This document shows, in pieces, positions 52,618 through 63,922 of a stretch of 64,000 nucleotides of DNA (its first letter is position 1; the number at the start of each line of letters is the position of its first letter). A program made the translations under genes and the position numbers. The stretch lies in contig ML769384.1 in NCBI GenBank assembly GCA_009733575.1, positions 127,257 to 191,256 of the forward strand. Reading direction: 5' to 3'. The notes under the pieces are model-generated. The model did no database searches. It was not told where the DNA came from and was given only the letters and a program-made list of their open reading frames with translations. The stretch comes from Gymnopus androsaceus JB14. Lineage: Eukaryota; Basidiomycota; Agaricomycetes; Agaricales; Omphalotaceae.

Positions 52618-55439
52618 TCAAATATACATAGTTTCTGGTGGCCGGCTGCAGACAATATTGACCAAGGGTTGAGTAGCTTCAGCTGTAAAGAGTGAAGGTA
52701 CTTTGAAGCCACTCTGTTTCCTAATGTGATACAGCTTCATTATCTCTTCCCGGATATATTCAGCCATTTTGCTGTGCTCATCATACCAAGTGATCAGAGA
52801 CTCAAGCCTGTCCGGGTCTTGAATATTGTAGATGTATATCTTCTCCATTACCAATGTTGTGTCTATTGAAATGAAGCGGTCAATCCCGGATGAAAAAATA
52901 GAATTGCAACTTGATTGCAACATACCTGCAACCAATTGCTCTGATTGGCAATATGATACTAAATTAAGGTCAACATCCTGTAATTCACCGGCAAAGTCTG
53001 AATGGCCTGGAGATCCAATGATTCGCAAGCTGTGGTCAAGCACAGACTCTAATTTATACACCAGCTGGTGCCCAGGGAGAAAAATGAATGAGCAAGCTTT
53101 TGCACTGTGTATTTACTCAACGTACTGTTTCACGCAATGATGCTACTGTCGCTAGCCCAGTTTGTGATCCCTTTGTCCAAATAGTTTCCCATGTCTCAAT
53201 AAAAGGGCCATTGCGAATCAATCGAATCGACTGTCGGTCATAGTTCCCTGCTCAACACCTGTCAGTGTAATAATAGAATGTAGATGAAGCTATACTGCTC
53301 ACAAAACATTCCATTTCTAAAGCAAAGTCAGTTAGTGAAATTGACATGCTGGACTAGTGTATAGGAATCACACACATGGTAGATGTAATGAGCTTAGTCT
53401 TTGTATCTGCATTCTGTGCAAAGGAAAAGAAGGTGCTGAGATCATGAAAATTCCTCTGTTTGTGCTCCTTCTCCAGTTGTTCTGGATCCTTAGGCTCTAG
53501 TGCATTCATTGTTTCCTGAATTAATTGATCCAGCCGGGTATTATCTGGTGTTGACTTATGGACTATAACACAAGGTCCAAGGTCAGTGGCTCCAAAAAAT
53601 ATAATTATTGCCTGCTTACCATCTGCCAAAGCCACAACAGCACTTGGAGGGTATGGCAAACTTTGTAAAGGCTGCTGATAGTGCTTTTTAAACTTTTCTG
53701 TTGCCTCTTTAATGGCCATCTCCTCAATTTCATCATCATCAACTTCATTGCCTTCTTCTTCTGCATCTTCTTCAATTTTTTGCTGAATATCCTGGACAAA
53801 GGCATCAAACTTGGTAATGATTGCAACTACAGGAACTGAATAATATAATTAGACTGGCTTATGACATTGAATAGATCACATCAATAATGAATAAATACCT
53901 TGTAGTTTATTGGAGAAAAACTCTTTTTCTGCATATTGTAAAGGTCTTGCATTCATTTCCACGCAGTACCTAATGATATATTTTGTTAACATGATGAAAC
54001 ATCATTCTGAAACATAGGAAATGCACACCAGATCAAATGTAGCTTGAGATTGATGTTTTCTTCCTTGGATCTTTTCTCAATAAAATTCTTGACAACATCA
54101 ACCTCTTTTCTATAGCCTGCTTCAAAACCCTCAGAATCATGAGCAACCATCCGGTCGTTTCCATCAAATTTGATCTCTTTCTCAATATCATGAATGCCCC
54201 TCTGTTAATAAAGATCAGTGACCTAGTAGCTATTTTGAGATGTATGCGGTATCTCACAGATGTACTTGGTACATCTACCTATAAACAAGAATATTTATGA
54301 ATACCAAGTGAAGATCACCTTGTCATCACTTACCATATTTCTACTGCATACCTACAGATGAATGTGAGTAAGCCTGAATAAAGTTACACATAACATGAAG
54401 CTCACCTTGCTGAGGATTGTAGTCTTTCCACAACCCGTCTTACCAATAATCAATATTCTGAATATTCGAAGGTTTTGTGGAACAGGAGCACTAGCAAGAT
54501 ATCTGGTAATTTCCTTCTCTGCTTCCTTAGAAGAAATCACTGGATGCTCGAGCACTGGATTGCTATCTTTCTCTGAGTCTTTAGGCTTGTTTTCAAATAA
54601 TCCAAACAATCCTTTGATCCCAGCAAGCTTTAGTGGTTTGGGTTGAACTCCAGATTGGAGCGCCGCGCGGGTGGCATGCAGGAACACTTCACGGACCCCA
54701 GCACCTGTTGCTGAGGAGCACTCCAGGTACATCATTGCACCAATCTTCTTGGAGACTTCCATGCCCTAGTGACGCATCGAAGGGAAACAGCTCTTAACTG
54801 TTAACAACTTGGACACACAATTGAATATTAGATACAAACCTCTTCATGTGTAACTGGGTGTTGGTTATACTCAGGCTGCCTAAGTCGCTCAATTGTCTTC
54901 GGATCATATCTATGATCACTTTTGCAGCCTACGAAGATGATAGGGATGCCCGGACAGAAATGTCTGACTTCGGCGATCCACTGTTTATAAAGCCCTTCAA
55001 CAACCTACAAAGATATTTGAAAATGATTAACAAACCTTTTCCTGAACATTTTCGAGCGAGTCCGGAGAATCGATGGCAAAGCAGATGACAACAACGTGTG
55101 TTTCGGGGTAGCTCAATGGACGAAGAAGATCATAGTCCTCTAGCCCGGAGGTATCCCACAAAGCCAGCTCGACATGTTTCCCATCCACTTCAATATCAGC
55201 AACGTAATTATCAAAAATAGTGAGAATATCTGCCTACAAAATAACATAATCTTCGAGCTGATGGCTTGCACAAAGTTGTAGAAAAACTCACCCGTCGAAA
55301 GTAACCGAGAGTAAGCTGAACTAGCAAAGTTGTCTGTACTTTTGGTATCAGCAATGAGCACTCAGTACCGAGTGCAAGGTCGCACCTTTCCGCAGTACCC
55401 ATCTCCAACTATAACAAGTTTCCTTCGTATCTCAGACAT
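52618..55439 (-). CDS. Rho1-like GTPase fused to a second P-loop GTPase domain, copy C, apparently intact
   Basis: Exons 55386-55439, 55292-55333, 55036-55233, 54840-54980 and 54406-54765 encode a Rho domain: [20 protein letters not shown] (P-loop), [20 protein letters not shown] (switch I Thr kept), [20 protein letters not shown] (switch II, with Leu where Rho has Gln63), [11 protein letters not shown] (G4), PKTIERL (fungal Rho1 signature), [20 protein letters not shown] (G5 and last helix). There is no CAAX box. A linker with [12 protein letters not shown] leads to a second G domain, [20 protein letters not shown], then [21 protein letters not shown], an acidic helix, [14 protein letters not shown], and a C-terminal region with [14 protein letters not shown] ending SRPPETMYI at 52618. 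All joins I checked keep the frame. Likely a membrane-free, GTP-loaded two-switch protein; role unknown. Confidence 0.8.
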
Positions 55440-55992
55440 CACCTTGCTTGATCAAGAGTTATTTGTGCAGATTTGGTGCATTATCAGATTAATCAGATCC
55501 GCAACGCTGGCCGAACATCCGAGGGAAGAGGCGTGCAGCTGCGAAATTTTTGACATCATGCCTGGAAGAATTTGGGGGTAGGTACCTACCCCGGTCCGTT
55601 CGGTGCTTAGGTCCGATCGTAGCTGTAGCTGTAAAAAGTAGTAACCTCATAATTTCGTTCATAAAGTAACATATTAGCTTGATATACAAAATTATTTAGT
55701 ACCAATCCATTATAAAGCTTGGTTTAGTGCATTAAAGAGTAAAGGATGGGTATTGTGCTTCAGCAGAAGGAAGTCGGATGCAAGTCAAATTTAGCGCCCA
55801 ATGGTTTACAAGCGCTAAAAATAGGTTCATTTTAAAATGACAAGAACTGTATATTTTTCAAATCTGAGAATGCTAACGGATAGCGAGACCTCAAAAATGG
55901 TAGGGTTGCTCTCTTAAATTAGACGAAGTATTAAGAATTACAGTCGCTACGGAGAATCTTAACTTTATGAGTTGAATGATTGTGATCAAGCC
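55440..55992. other. Intergenic, no gene seen
   Basis: Upstream of fusion gene C and up to the hAT target duplication; it should hold the gene C promoter. Nothing else is recognised. Confidence 0.35.
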
Positions 55993-56000
55993 CCAAAAGG

Positions 56001-59000
56001 CAGTGTTGTTACGGATGCGGTCCGGACTGTATCCAGCCATGAAAAACCATCCGATCCATAAATGGCCCGTGTCCATCCATAAGGGTCCGTAATGCTAATT
56101 CGATTTTGTATAGCATGCTACGTGAAATTATTTACTTGCACATTGATAAAAGAAAAATATAAGCTACGTATTGTCTGTTTCTGGCATCTGTAATGCCTCA
56201 GCTGTATCCGCTTCAACATCCTCTGCCTCATCGAGTAATTGGCCATTAAAGTACCAGTAAGATGGTATGTCAGTTGCAGTAGAATGAGGATAGATGAAAA
56301 GGTCAGCGAGTTTGATCTTGGCAAACCGTGTTACAGGACAATTCTGTGCTGCACGAGCTTCAATCTCGACTTCTAATGCAGATATTTCCTCCTCCCACTC
56401 TTCTGCTTCTGCTGCTGCAATAAGTGCTGCAGATGCGCTATCGAAATTGCATGGTTCTGTCGGGTCAACGAGATCTTCTTCATAGACAACATCATTTGCA
56501 GGCACTGTAGGTCGAGAATCTGATAGCACATCGAAATGCCGTTTAGCGTGTTTGACAATGAGACCGGCGTTTTTATATAGACGATGGCGATGTTGCCGTA
56601 CAAGTGTGAGTTTGTGTGTCTTCTGTGGAGAGAGCCTATTACGAATTTGTCTGGGTAAGACCAAAGACGCTGAAGACACTTTTGTTGCTGGCAGAGTTGG
56701 GAATAAATGAGAGGATGCGAATGACAAGCTTTATGAACCCCGACCATCCTGAGTTGGACTCCCCAGGACCCATCAGACGCCATATTTGCAAGAGATTGAT
56801 ATCTGCTCTGGTGTGTTCCGCAGCGTAGAGATGACCCGCCATACCCATTGCGTTGTCGGAAAAAACCCCCTTATTTTCATAATAATCAAGGAATGCGTGT
56901 CAAAACTCGGTGTCCATGAGAGACGGATTGTTGGTGGTTTCGAAGAAGCGCTGATACTGGAATGAGATCATGTTCAGAAGAGTTACACCAGACAGCTTCT
57001 CTGGATTGAACAGCTTTGCACGAAACATCGGATTGAAAAACAGTGCAAGAATGAAGAGAGGCTGGTCTGCATTAATGGACCACCGTCGTTCAAGTGATTT
57101 TTGCATCGCATTAGTCACCGCTTCATCTGAAGAAGGGAGGTTGGTGTAGAAGCGAAAGAGATTTCCAAGGAGCATCAGAACTTGACCAAGACCACAGTCC
57201 GGAGCCTGGGCAATGTTAGCGGCAATCGCTAGTGGTTCCAGTTCAAAGACAACCCTAACAGTACTGTAAGTGAAGTTCAAAGGGAGGAAAATGGCTTTAC
57301 TCACTTCTTCAAATCAATCCAGAATTGAGCGTCCTTGATACTATTGATTGCATCTAGACATTGGCTGGTCGCATCATCCGTTCAACTTTTGCTTGCAATC
57401 TCAAGGAGAGTGGTCTCCTTCATCTTTACAGCACTTTCAACATATGGCTGCAAGTGAAGGGTGCGACGAGCAGAAAGATACTGCGCTGTCCACCGAGTTT
57501 GTCCAGGTAAGAAAAGCCGAACAGCCTTCACTGCATTTTGAACCTGAAGTGACTCCAACAACTCCTTCACCGCTTTGTGAGAATTAAAGAATTTGACGAT
57601 GTTCAAAGCATCGGAGATTGCATAGACATAAGGCGTGTCGATGCAGAGATAGTTGCCCGTCATGAGACTCAACTGGTGGCCCCAACAGACAAAAGTAGCA
57701 AGTTTTGGTCTTCTTTCTGCAGTGAGTTGGCGCATCTTTTTGCAATCAGGACCATCATCTGAAGCAACACCTATAACTTCAACGCCATATGTTTCTTTGG
57801 CGTACCGGATATCAGAGTCAATCATAGTATAGGCTTCATCGCCGGTCTTTGGATGGTTGGTCATATCATGTGTACGAAGTAGATAGGGCTACATAAATAC
57901 AGTCAATATTTCTTATCAGTATCATGAAAGAATAACGTACAACATTCTCAACATTCAAAGTTGAGGTCCAGACATCAGTATCAGCGTTATTCTTCCACCC
58001 GTCAGCAGTGATCATTGCATGCTTGCCATTGACAAGACAACGCGTGTCTGCAACAGCATCATCCGTGACAGCATCAAGAACAGCCCCCAAGATATTCTGT
58101 CGAGTGACAGGCAAGGCCTCTGGAATGTACTTCTGAAAGAAATGACGCATCTCGGGGTTCTCGACCCAGTTGAACGAAATGCCTGTTGTAGCGATGAGAC
58201 AACAAACATCGCGTTTGAATTTGGCCTGATCAAAGGTAGTACTTGTTGTACTTGTTCAAGCACACTTGTACGGACGTTCTGATTTGCTATCCTGGTGAAA
58301 TGACATCGCAGAGGCTGAATGCACTCTAGAGATACTGGGAGATTGTGAATGACCTCGATCTGGGAATGAGAGTGATGTCGGAGAAATGCTGGGACTATTA
58401 GATGAGGAAGTGGTTGGTTGGATTGGAGTTATTGCTGGGAGAGAAGGAGCATCTAGTGCTAGATAACGATCCTGAGTTTCTTGCATGATATGAGGACAAG
58501 ATTTGACGTGAGCTCTCAATCTTTCTCTCTGGCCACAGACTACACCCTTGACAGAGATAGAAGCATCTCCAAGCTCCTGGTCAAATGAATTCATGGCTAG
58601 AAAAATTGGTTGGACCATTAACAAGTATCAAAAGATACAAGAAGCAAAGACATACCCATATCCCAATATTCTTCATCTGTTTTTGCTACCCATGTGGCAT
58701 TCAAGTTCTGTGCAATGAAAGCTTCCCTCTCCTGTCTCTGAACTGCCGCAATCTTTACGCGAATACAATTCTTGCAGTACGCAGAATATTGATCTCCGTA
58801 ATTTTTGTATGTTCGTCTGGTTTGGAAAAAGAGCTCGAATAGCTTTGATGGAGGGGATATAATTGAGAGCAATAAAGGTATATTTGATTAGAGAATAGTA
58901 TTAGGTATAATGTCGAGAGCTACGCATCCAGAGTGCTGTCGACAGTTGTGGTTTGAGCTCAGCCCTACTTAGCGCTCAACAAACACGATGCGACATGGAT

Positions 59001-59094
59001 GCATCTGTCACATGCACAGATGTATCCGGACCCGGTCCGTCCATCCATCCATCCAAACACTGGATGGACTCGATCAAGGGTCCGAACAACACTG
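56001..59094 (-). mobile_element. hAT DNA transposon, complete ends, 3,094 bp
   Basis: Identical 8-bp target duplications CCAAAAGG flank it (55993-56000 and 59095-59102). Ends are CAGTGTTGTTACGGA and the inverse of CAGTGTTGTTCGGAC. Subterminal GGTCCG and CCATCCAT words repeat on both sides, as expected for transposase-binding sites. It carries one leftward hAT transposase gene. The perfect duplication suggests a fairly young insertion. Confidence 0.93.
56164..58872 (-). pseudogene. hAT transposase, multi-exon, with a C-terminal frame change
   Basis: RNase-H-like transposase of the hAT superfamily. N-terminal exon: YKNYGDQYSAYCKNCIRVKI, a possible BED-like zinc region with further cysteines in KGVVCGQRERLRAHVKSCPH. 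Then a Ser/Pro linker, ISFNWVENPEMRHFFQKYIP, HAMITADGWKNNADTDVWTS, EVIGVASDDGPDCKKMRQLT, FVCWGHQLSLMTGNYLCI, LPGQTRWTAQYLSARRTLHL, NPMFRAKLFNPEKLSGVTLL, and the dimerisation region FIKLVIRILSFIPNSASNKS followed by RNRLSPQKTHKLTLVRQ. Most breaks are fit by introns, but at GGTCTTACCCAGAC (about 56655) the frame shifts by one base with no intron candidate. So it is nearly intact but probably dead, unless this is a sequence error. Confidence 0.8.
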
Positions 59095-59175
59095 CCAAAA
59101 GGGAATTGGGTAGGTACCTCCAGCAGTCCGGGGGGCATACATGTCTGGGATTTCAATTCCGCATGCCTCTTGATC

Positions 59176-61108
59176 CCCAGTGAAAAGTGACATGTCTCGG
59201 ATCAAGTGGTGTCAAGGGAAATCATTTTTCCACACAAGTCAGAATGAGCATTGTGAAGGCATATCAAGACGTTTTTGCATCTTTCACTTGTCAAGCACCA
59301 AGAAGCCCTGTAGGGCGACAGGAAGAAAACTCTTATCACTTACTGTATATTTGTAATATACAATATTTTAAACACTTTACAAGTCCCGTGTCCCATTCCA
59401 ACCTTACTCTTTTCCCAATGCCTAAAGACATACAGGAATGGTTTTGCAATTGTCCTCAATACTGCAAGTTCTGCAAAAGTGTCTCGAGACAAACATACAA
59501 GGAGCACACACCATACTGCAATCAGCCCAATGCTAGCTCAGCAGCCTCAGCTAATTGTTCTACATGTATTTGCCATCGACTGAAGAAGGGATCTGGGGAA
59601 TAAGGAGAATGGAGAACCATTCTTAAATGTATGTGGCTTTATACTGGATAACTTTCAATTACTGACAATGATTTTATGTTCCAGCCTAATGAAGAATACA
59701 ATACTTCCAAACGCAACAGTCAACTTCCTGAACACAAAAATATCCCTCCTGAATGCAACAATCTAGCTCTCGAATGTGTGTAAATCTGCCAGCAAATCCT
59801 AATCCTGATGGTAAACAACTGCTCTCAGAAATGCCAAATGATTAGCAATGAAATTGCTGAATCCATCCATGAGAACTCTAGAGCTTGCTGGCAGCGTCTC
59901 CTTTGTCTTAATCTTGCACCTCCTCATTACACGGATATCAATATTGACACACTCAATGAATACAATCACTATATGTGCATGCATTTTCCTTTTCTAGCTT
60001 ACTGCGAGGGTATGTGGAAGACGAAGGCTATCTGGATTCTGGATTTCGTGGTACTTGACACACAAGGAGGACTTCAGAAAGCAAGTAAAGCAGGAGGCCA
60101 AGGAGAATACTCCCGGAAAGCAGTTCTCCGATGCAGTGCTGCAAAGCATCTCCGGACAGACGAGCATGCGACTCCAACTCCTTTGCCTACACCATTGCCA
60201 ACCCCTGCATCTGCAACAATTGAGTTGCCTCCTGTTGATCCCATGGTTATAGATCCTCCCCCAGCAATGTGCCCACAACCTCAGAGCACAACTGATTCTG
60301 TAAGCTCTTGCATTTGTATCTGCTATTCATTAACCTTACACTTTCTCTCAGGACAACTCCATAATGTCAAACGAGATGCCAACCAACCCAACACCAATTC
60401 AGATACCAAGCAAAACAATGGCCAATTCATCCTTTTTTGTCTGTACTTTTCATTCATTCCTTATATTGTATACTAACTGCCATATCTACAGACAAGTGAA
60501 TCAGAATTGTACATTTACCGTATTTGATACATTTTCAAGATTCCACTAACATTTTTTTCTAGAAACTCTCTATTTGATGACCCCCCAAGCTCACAAACAC
60601 TATTGTCACTCCTCCCCTCAAGACACCTATCTCATGATGATATTCTCATCTATGTCAGCACAACCTTCCTCATCAATCTTGTCTACACCAATTCCAGGTC
60701 CGTCGGTCTTGCAATTGCCAGGTCCATTGATCTCTATGCCTACACCTATGTCTACATCTATGCTGACCTGTAACCATGTTTTGACATCAATACTCTAGTG
60801 ACCATTGTACTCTACATATGTACCTACGAAAGCTATGAAAAATGTTGTATTGATATAAACTATAGAGCAATGAGCATGCAATTGACTACAGTAGCAGCTA
60901 GCTACCTAATAATAATGTACATGAACATGCTATCAAGCCCTGTCAAGGTAAAACACTTCAACTAGTTTCCCTAGCCTGTGCTTGATCTGGCTTGAAAGTT
61001 TGGCAAAATTTCAAGCCAGGTCGAGGTTGATCAAGTGCTGTCAAGAAAATTCATGGGCCATTTTTCCCTCCATTGTGCTCAATCTCAGACATGTCACTTT
61101 TCACTGGG
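59176..61108 (+). mobile_element. TIR element with 7-bp target duplications and its own gene
   Basis: Ends are CCCAGTGAAAAGTGACATGT (59176-) and the exact inverse (to 61108), 21-22 bp, flanked by CTTGATC on both sides (59169-59175 and 61109-61115). Length 1,933 bp. It lies only 81 bp right of the hAT element. TIR and duplication length suit hAT-related or Kyakuja-Dileera-Zisupton-type elements; the superfamily is not settled. It holds the gene described next and no recognisable full transposase. Confidence 0.75.
59418..60777 (+). CDS. Cys-rich protein carried by the TIR element
   Basis: Starting MPKDIQEWFCNCPQYCKFCK, with further cysteines in SRQTYKEHTPYCNQ and CSTCICHRLKK, a metal-binding-like N-terminus. 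Such a Cys-rich head followed by a SRxTYxxH motif is, from my knowledge, common at the start of large fungal transposon proteins, but I cannot confirm it here. Later exons give IAESIHENSRACWQRLLCLN, MCMHFPFLAYCEGMWKTKAI, a Pro/Thr-rich spacer (about 60170-60290), and SLFDDPPSSQTLLSLLPSRH near 60562. Introns near 59601-59685 and 60301-60352 are plausible. No catalytic residues of a transposase are seen, so this is probably an accessory or truncated protein. Confidence 0.45.
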
Positions 61109-62173
61109 CTTGATCCGAGGTGTTATGAAAATTGAGTAAGTAGATGGTTGGGCTCATGACTATCCATTTCTATTTGAAACTACAGTATTTAACCAGTCCT
61201 TTGAACATGATCACTCATTTGAACAGTTGCAAGTTTTCAATGTTCACAGCCCTTTGGGAGTCCAACAAGTGTTCTAATAATATATGCATAAACATCAAAC
61301 CCACATTTCTTAGTCCAAGTGTTGGCAGGCTGTCATGATACCATAGTTATGCAATGCATTTAGTGCCATTGAGGACTTTTTACAAAAAATTAAATCATTT
61401 GTGAGGCTTGTTATAGGCAAGGATATATGCCCGTAATGGGTTCAGCAGGTGTATATTATCTATGTTACTTGTATGATTAAGTGTGGGCCTATGAACCATG
61501 CAATTGCAAGTTCTGTAAGCAAAACATACATTTCACGGCAGGAGATGTGACAAGTTGTGACTTCCAGTTCAAACGTGACACTCCATGATGCAACTTTGAA
61601 AGGCTCAGTTTTCCTTCATTCTGGCTCAGTTGCTCTCATTCTGTGGGCTGCCGTGCACTCTTGTTAGATAAATGAACGCTAGTGAGCTCTGAAGAAAGAA
61701 TAAACTCACAATTGAAATGGAACGTGTTCCACGTGACATTATGTCACCCTGTTCAATTGAGCTGGAATTATCAGAATTGGACCTCCTGTCTTGTTCCACT
61801 TATTGCTACCCACATATTGATGCTCAAGACATGCAATTTGGCACAGACATACTTTGTATCATGCTAATACATTGTAGACACATAACTAGGCTGTATATAC
61901 CCCCAATGAAGTTTGCCAAGAGAAAACAAGATTTACCATTCAAAGGACTGGTTAAATACTGTATGGCACAGCCATCTCGGACCAAAGGATCCATAGGTAG
62001 ACGTTTCTGAGAATCGAATTTCCTTTGTTTATGGTACAAACAAACAGATTTGGCTGTTTACGCCAAATAAATTACGTAGGTGGGATTGGTTGCAAGTCTA
62101 CACCACCAAAAGGCCTTGATTGTGACAAAAGTTGAGATTTAATGTTAATTGAGGTTGGATTGAGGTTGTGTAA

Positions 62174-62580
62174 TGTTGGAATATCAAAGGTAAATATATC
62201 TTATTGAACTATACATGGAACGCTTTCTTGTAGTATCCACTTGTTTGTATCACCATCCCATGCACTCCACTATTATTGTCTTGCAGACTCCACATAGTCT
62301 CTCACCGTATCCACTTACTCTCTCGTAGTACCCACTTCGCCATATGCATAGTAGCCACAAGTATTCACGCAGTAGCCACTTGCCTATTATATTGTTTGTA
62401 CATAGGACTGTATATAAAGCCTAGTACCATACCCTGTAATAACACCATCGATCCCCCATCAATCTGTGTGACTGTACTACTAAGTCCTGTGTGGACTTAC
62501 TGCTGCTACTTCCTGTTTAGGAATATAACTCTAATATGTAATGCACTGGCAAAACATTTTGAAGACCTCAGGTTATAACA
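62174..62580 (+). repeat. Possible solo LTR
   Basis: Begins TGTTGGAATATC and ends GGTTATAACA, the TG...CA form of an LTR, with a TATATAAAGCC box at 62411-62421 and a following AATAACACC. About 407 bp. Clear target duplications are not found, so this is tentative. Confidence 0.35.
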
Positions 62581-63922
62581 TTGTTATAACATTGTGTAGA
62601 TATTTTGTAGATAATAAGTACAACTGTTTGGAAACATTCAATCAAACATCAACATAATGTCATACTCAGTGGTGGTGTACATATAAGGGTATTTAGAGTC
62701 TCATGTCATCATAACTAGTGCTAGCCTCAAACACAGTCTCAAACAGGTCTCATAAGTTCTGTGCTAACTTACTTGAACGTAAGCAATTATTTGGCGCTAA
62801 GTTCGCGCCGGACGTAACCTAATCAGTCATGTGACACGCAATATATATATGGTTTGTTTTTGAACTTTTCAGCACTTTCTTTCTGTCAAACTCTCCATGG
62901 ACGTCCAATTCACATCTCCTCCTTTACAGTACTTGGCCTGCCATCAACACATGCCATCTGCATCATCGCCTCACTCAAATAGACTGTCAACAACACCCAT
63001 GAGCTCTTCGTCTGCTGGTCCTTCACCGTCAAGTCCGCTAAGTTGTAAGCTGAGGAAGTTCGCAAAGGCGCGTTGCTCTGTTCTTTCTCTTTTTGAATTA
63101 AGCTTTACTTTTTTCATAGCTGCGCGTTGTCAAGCAGCATGAAGCGGCATTTGACATTCCAGTTTGCATGCTGGTCAGTGGTTCATTTTCGTCTTGCCTG
63201 TGTTGTTTCTCATTTCATTTTCTTAAAAATCAGCCTCACACTTATTGTTGGGCAAGAAGGATGATCCTGAAAGAATTTCTTGGTATGCTCTCGCCTCTCA
63301 TTTCTTTCATACTGGTTTGATATCATGCATATTCTAGCTGTGTTGGACGTTACCTGAAGATCGACCTACATTGCCTCTCTCCACTGTTGATCATGTTGCC
63401 TCTCTGCTGTTCATGTTGCTCTCTGCTATTGTCCATGATATTGTCCATGTTGCTCTTTGCTGTTGTTTCATTGCTGTCTCTTCTCTTGAACTTTTGTTTT
63501 ACATTCCATTTAATTGTCCTCCTTAATGATGTTCTTGTGTCACTTTTGTATTTACTGTATGATGTGCAATGGCAAAGTTTGTCTGTTCTCTTGTTCCAAG
63601 GCTGATTTGGAGGAAAATGAAAATGCTGTTGAACAATTATGAGATATGTTTCGAAACCTTTTTGCTACTGACTGTGAAGATCATTGTAAAATGACAGGCT
63701 CAACTACTCAGATATATATATCATGTGAAAGGTTGAGTAAACATTGCGAGGGACATTGCAGAAACGTTGACCTCAAATAATGTTATTTGAATCTGTTTGC
63801 CAACATCTAGCAACATCTGGAGGGACATTGGTCGACATCAAGTCAATATATTTACAAGTGTATCCGTCAAACATCTACAAACCATTTTGTTGATTTGGCG
63901 GTGTAGTAGATGGTGACAGTTC

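Noticed and set aside
55013..55036. Short intron of 31 nt in copy C, giving an insertion VVEGLYKQ in the Rho domain
   Set aside because: A longer GT-AG intron (54981-55035) ending TTATAAACAG gives [12 protein letters not shown], which matches Rho without insertion.
62174..62580. Full LTR retrotransposon at the right end
   Set aside because: No second LTR, no coding domains and no target duplication were found; only a tentative solo LTR can be listed.
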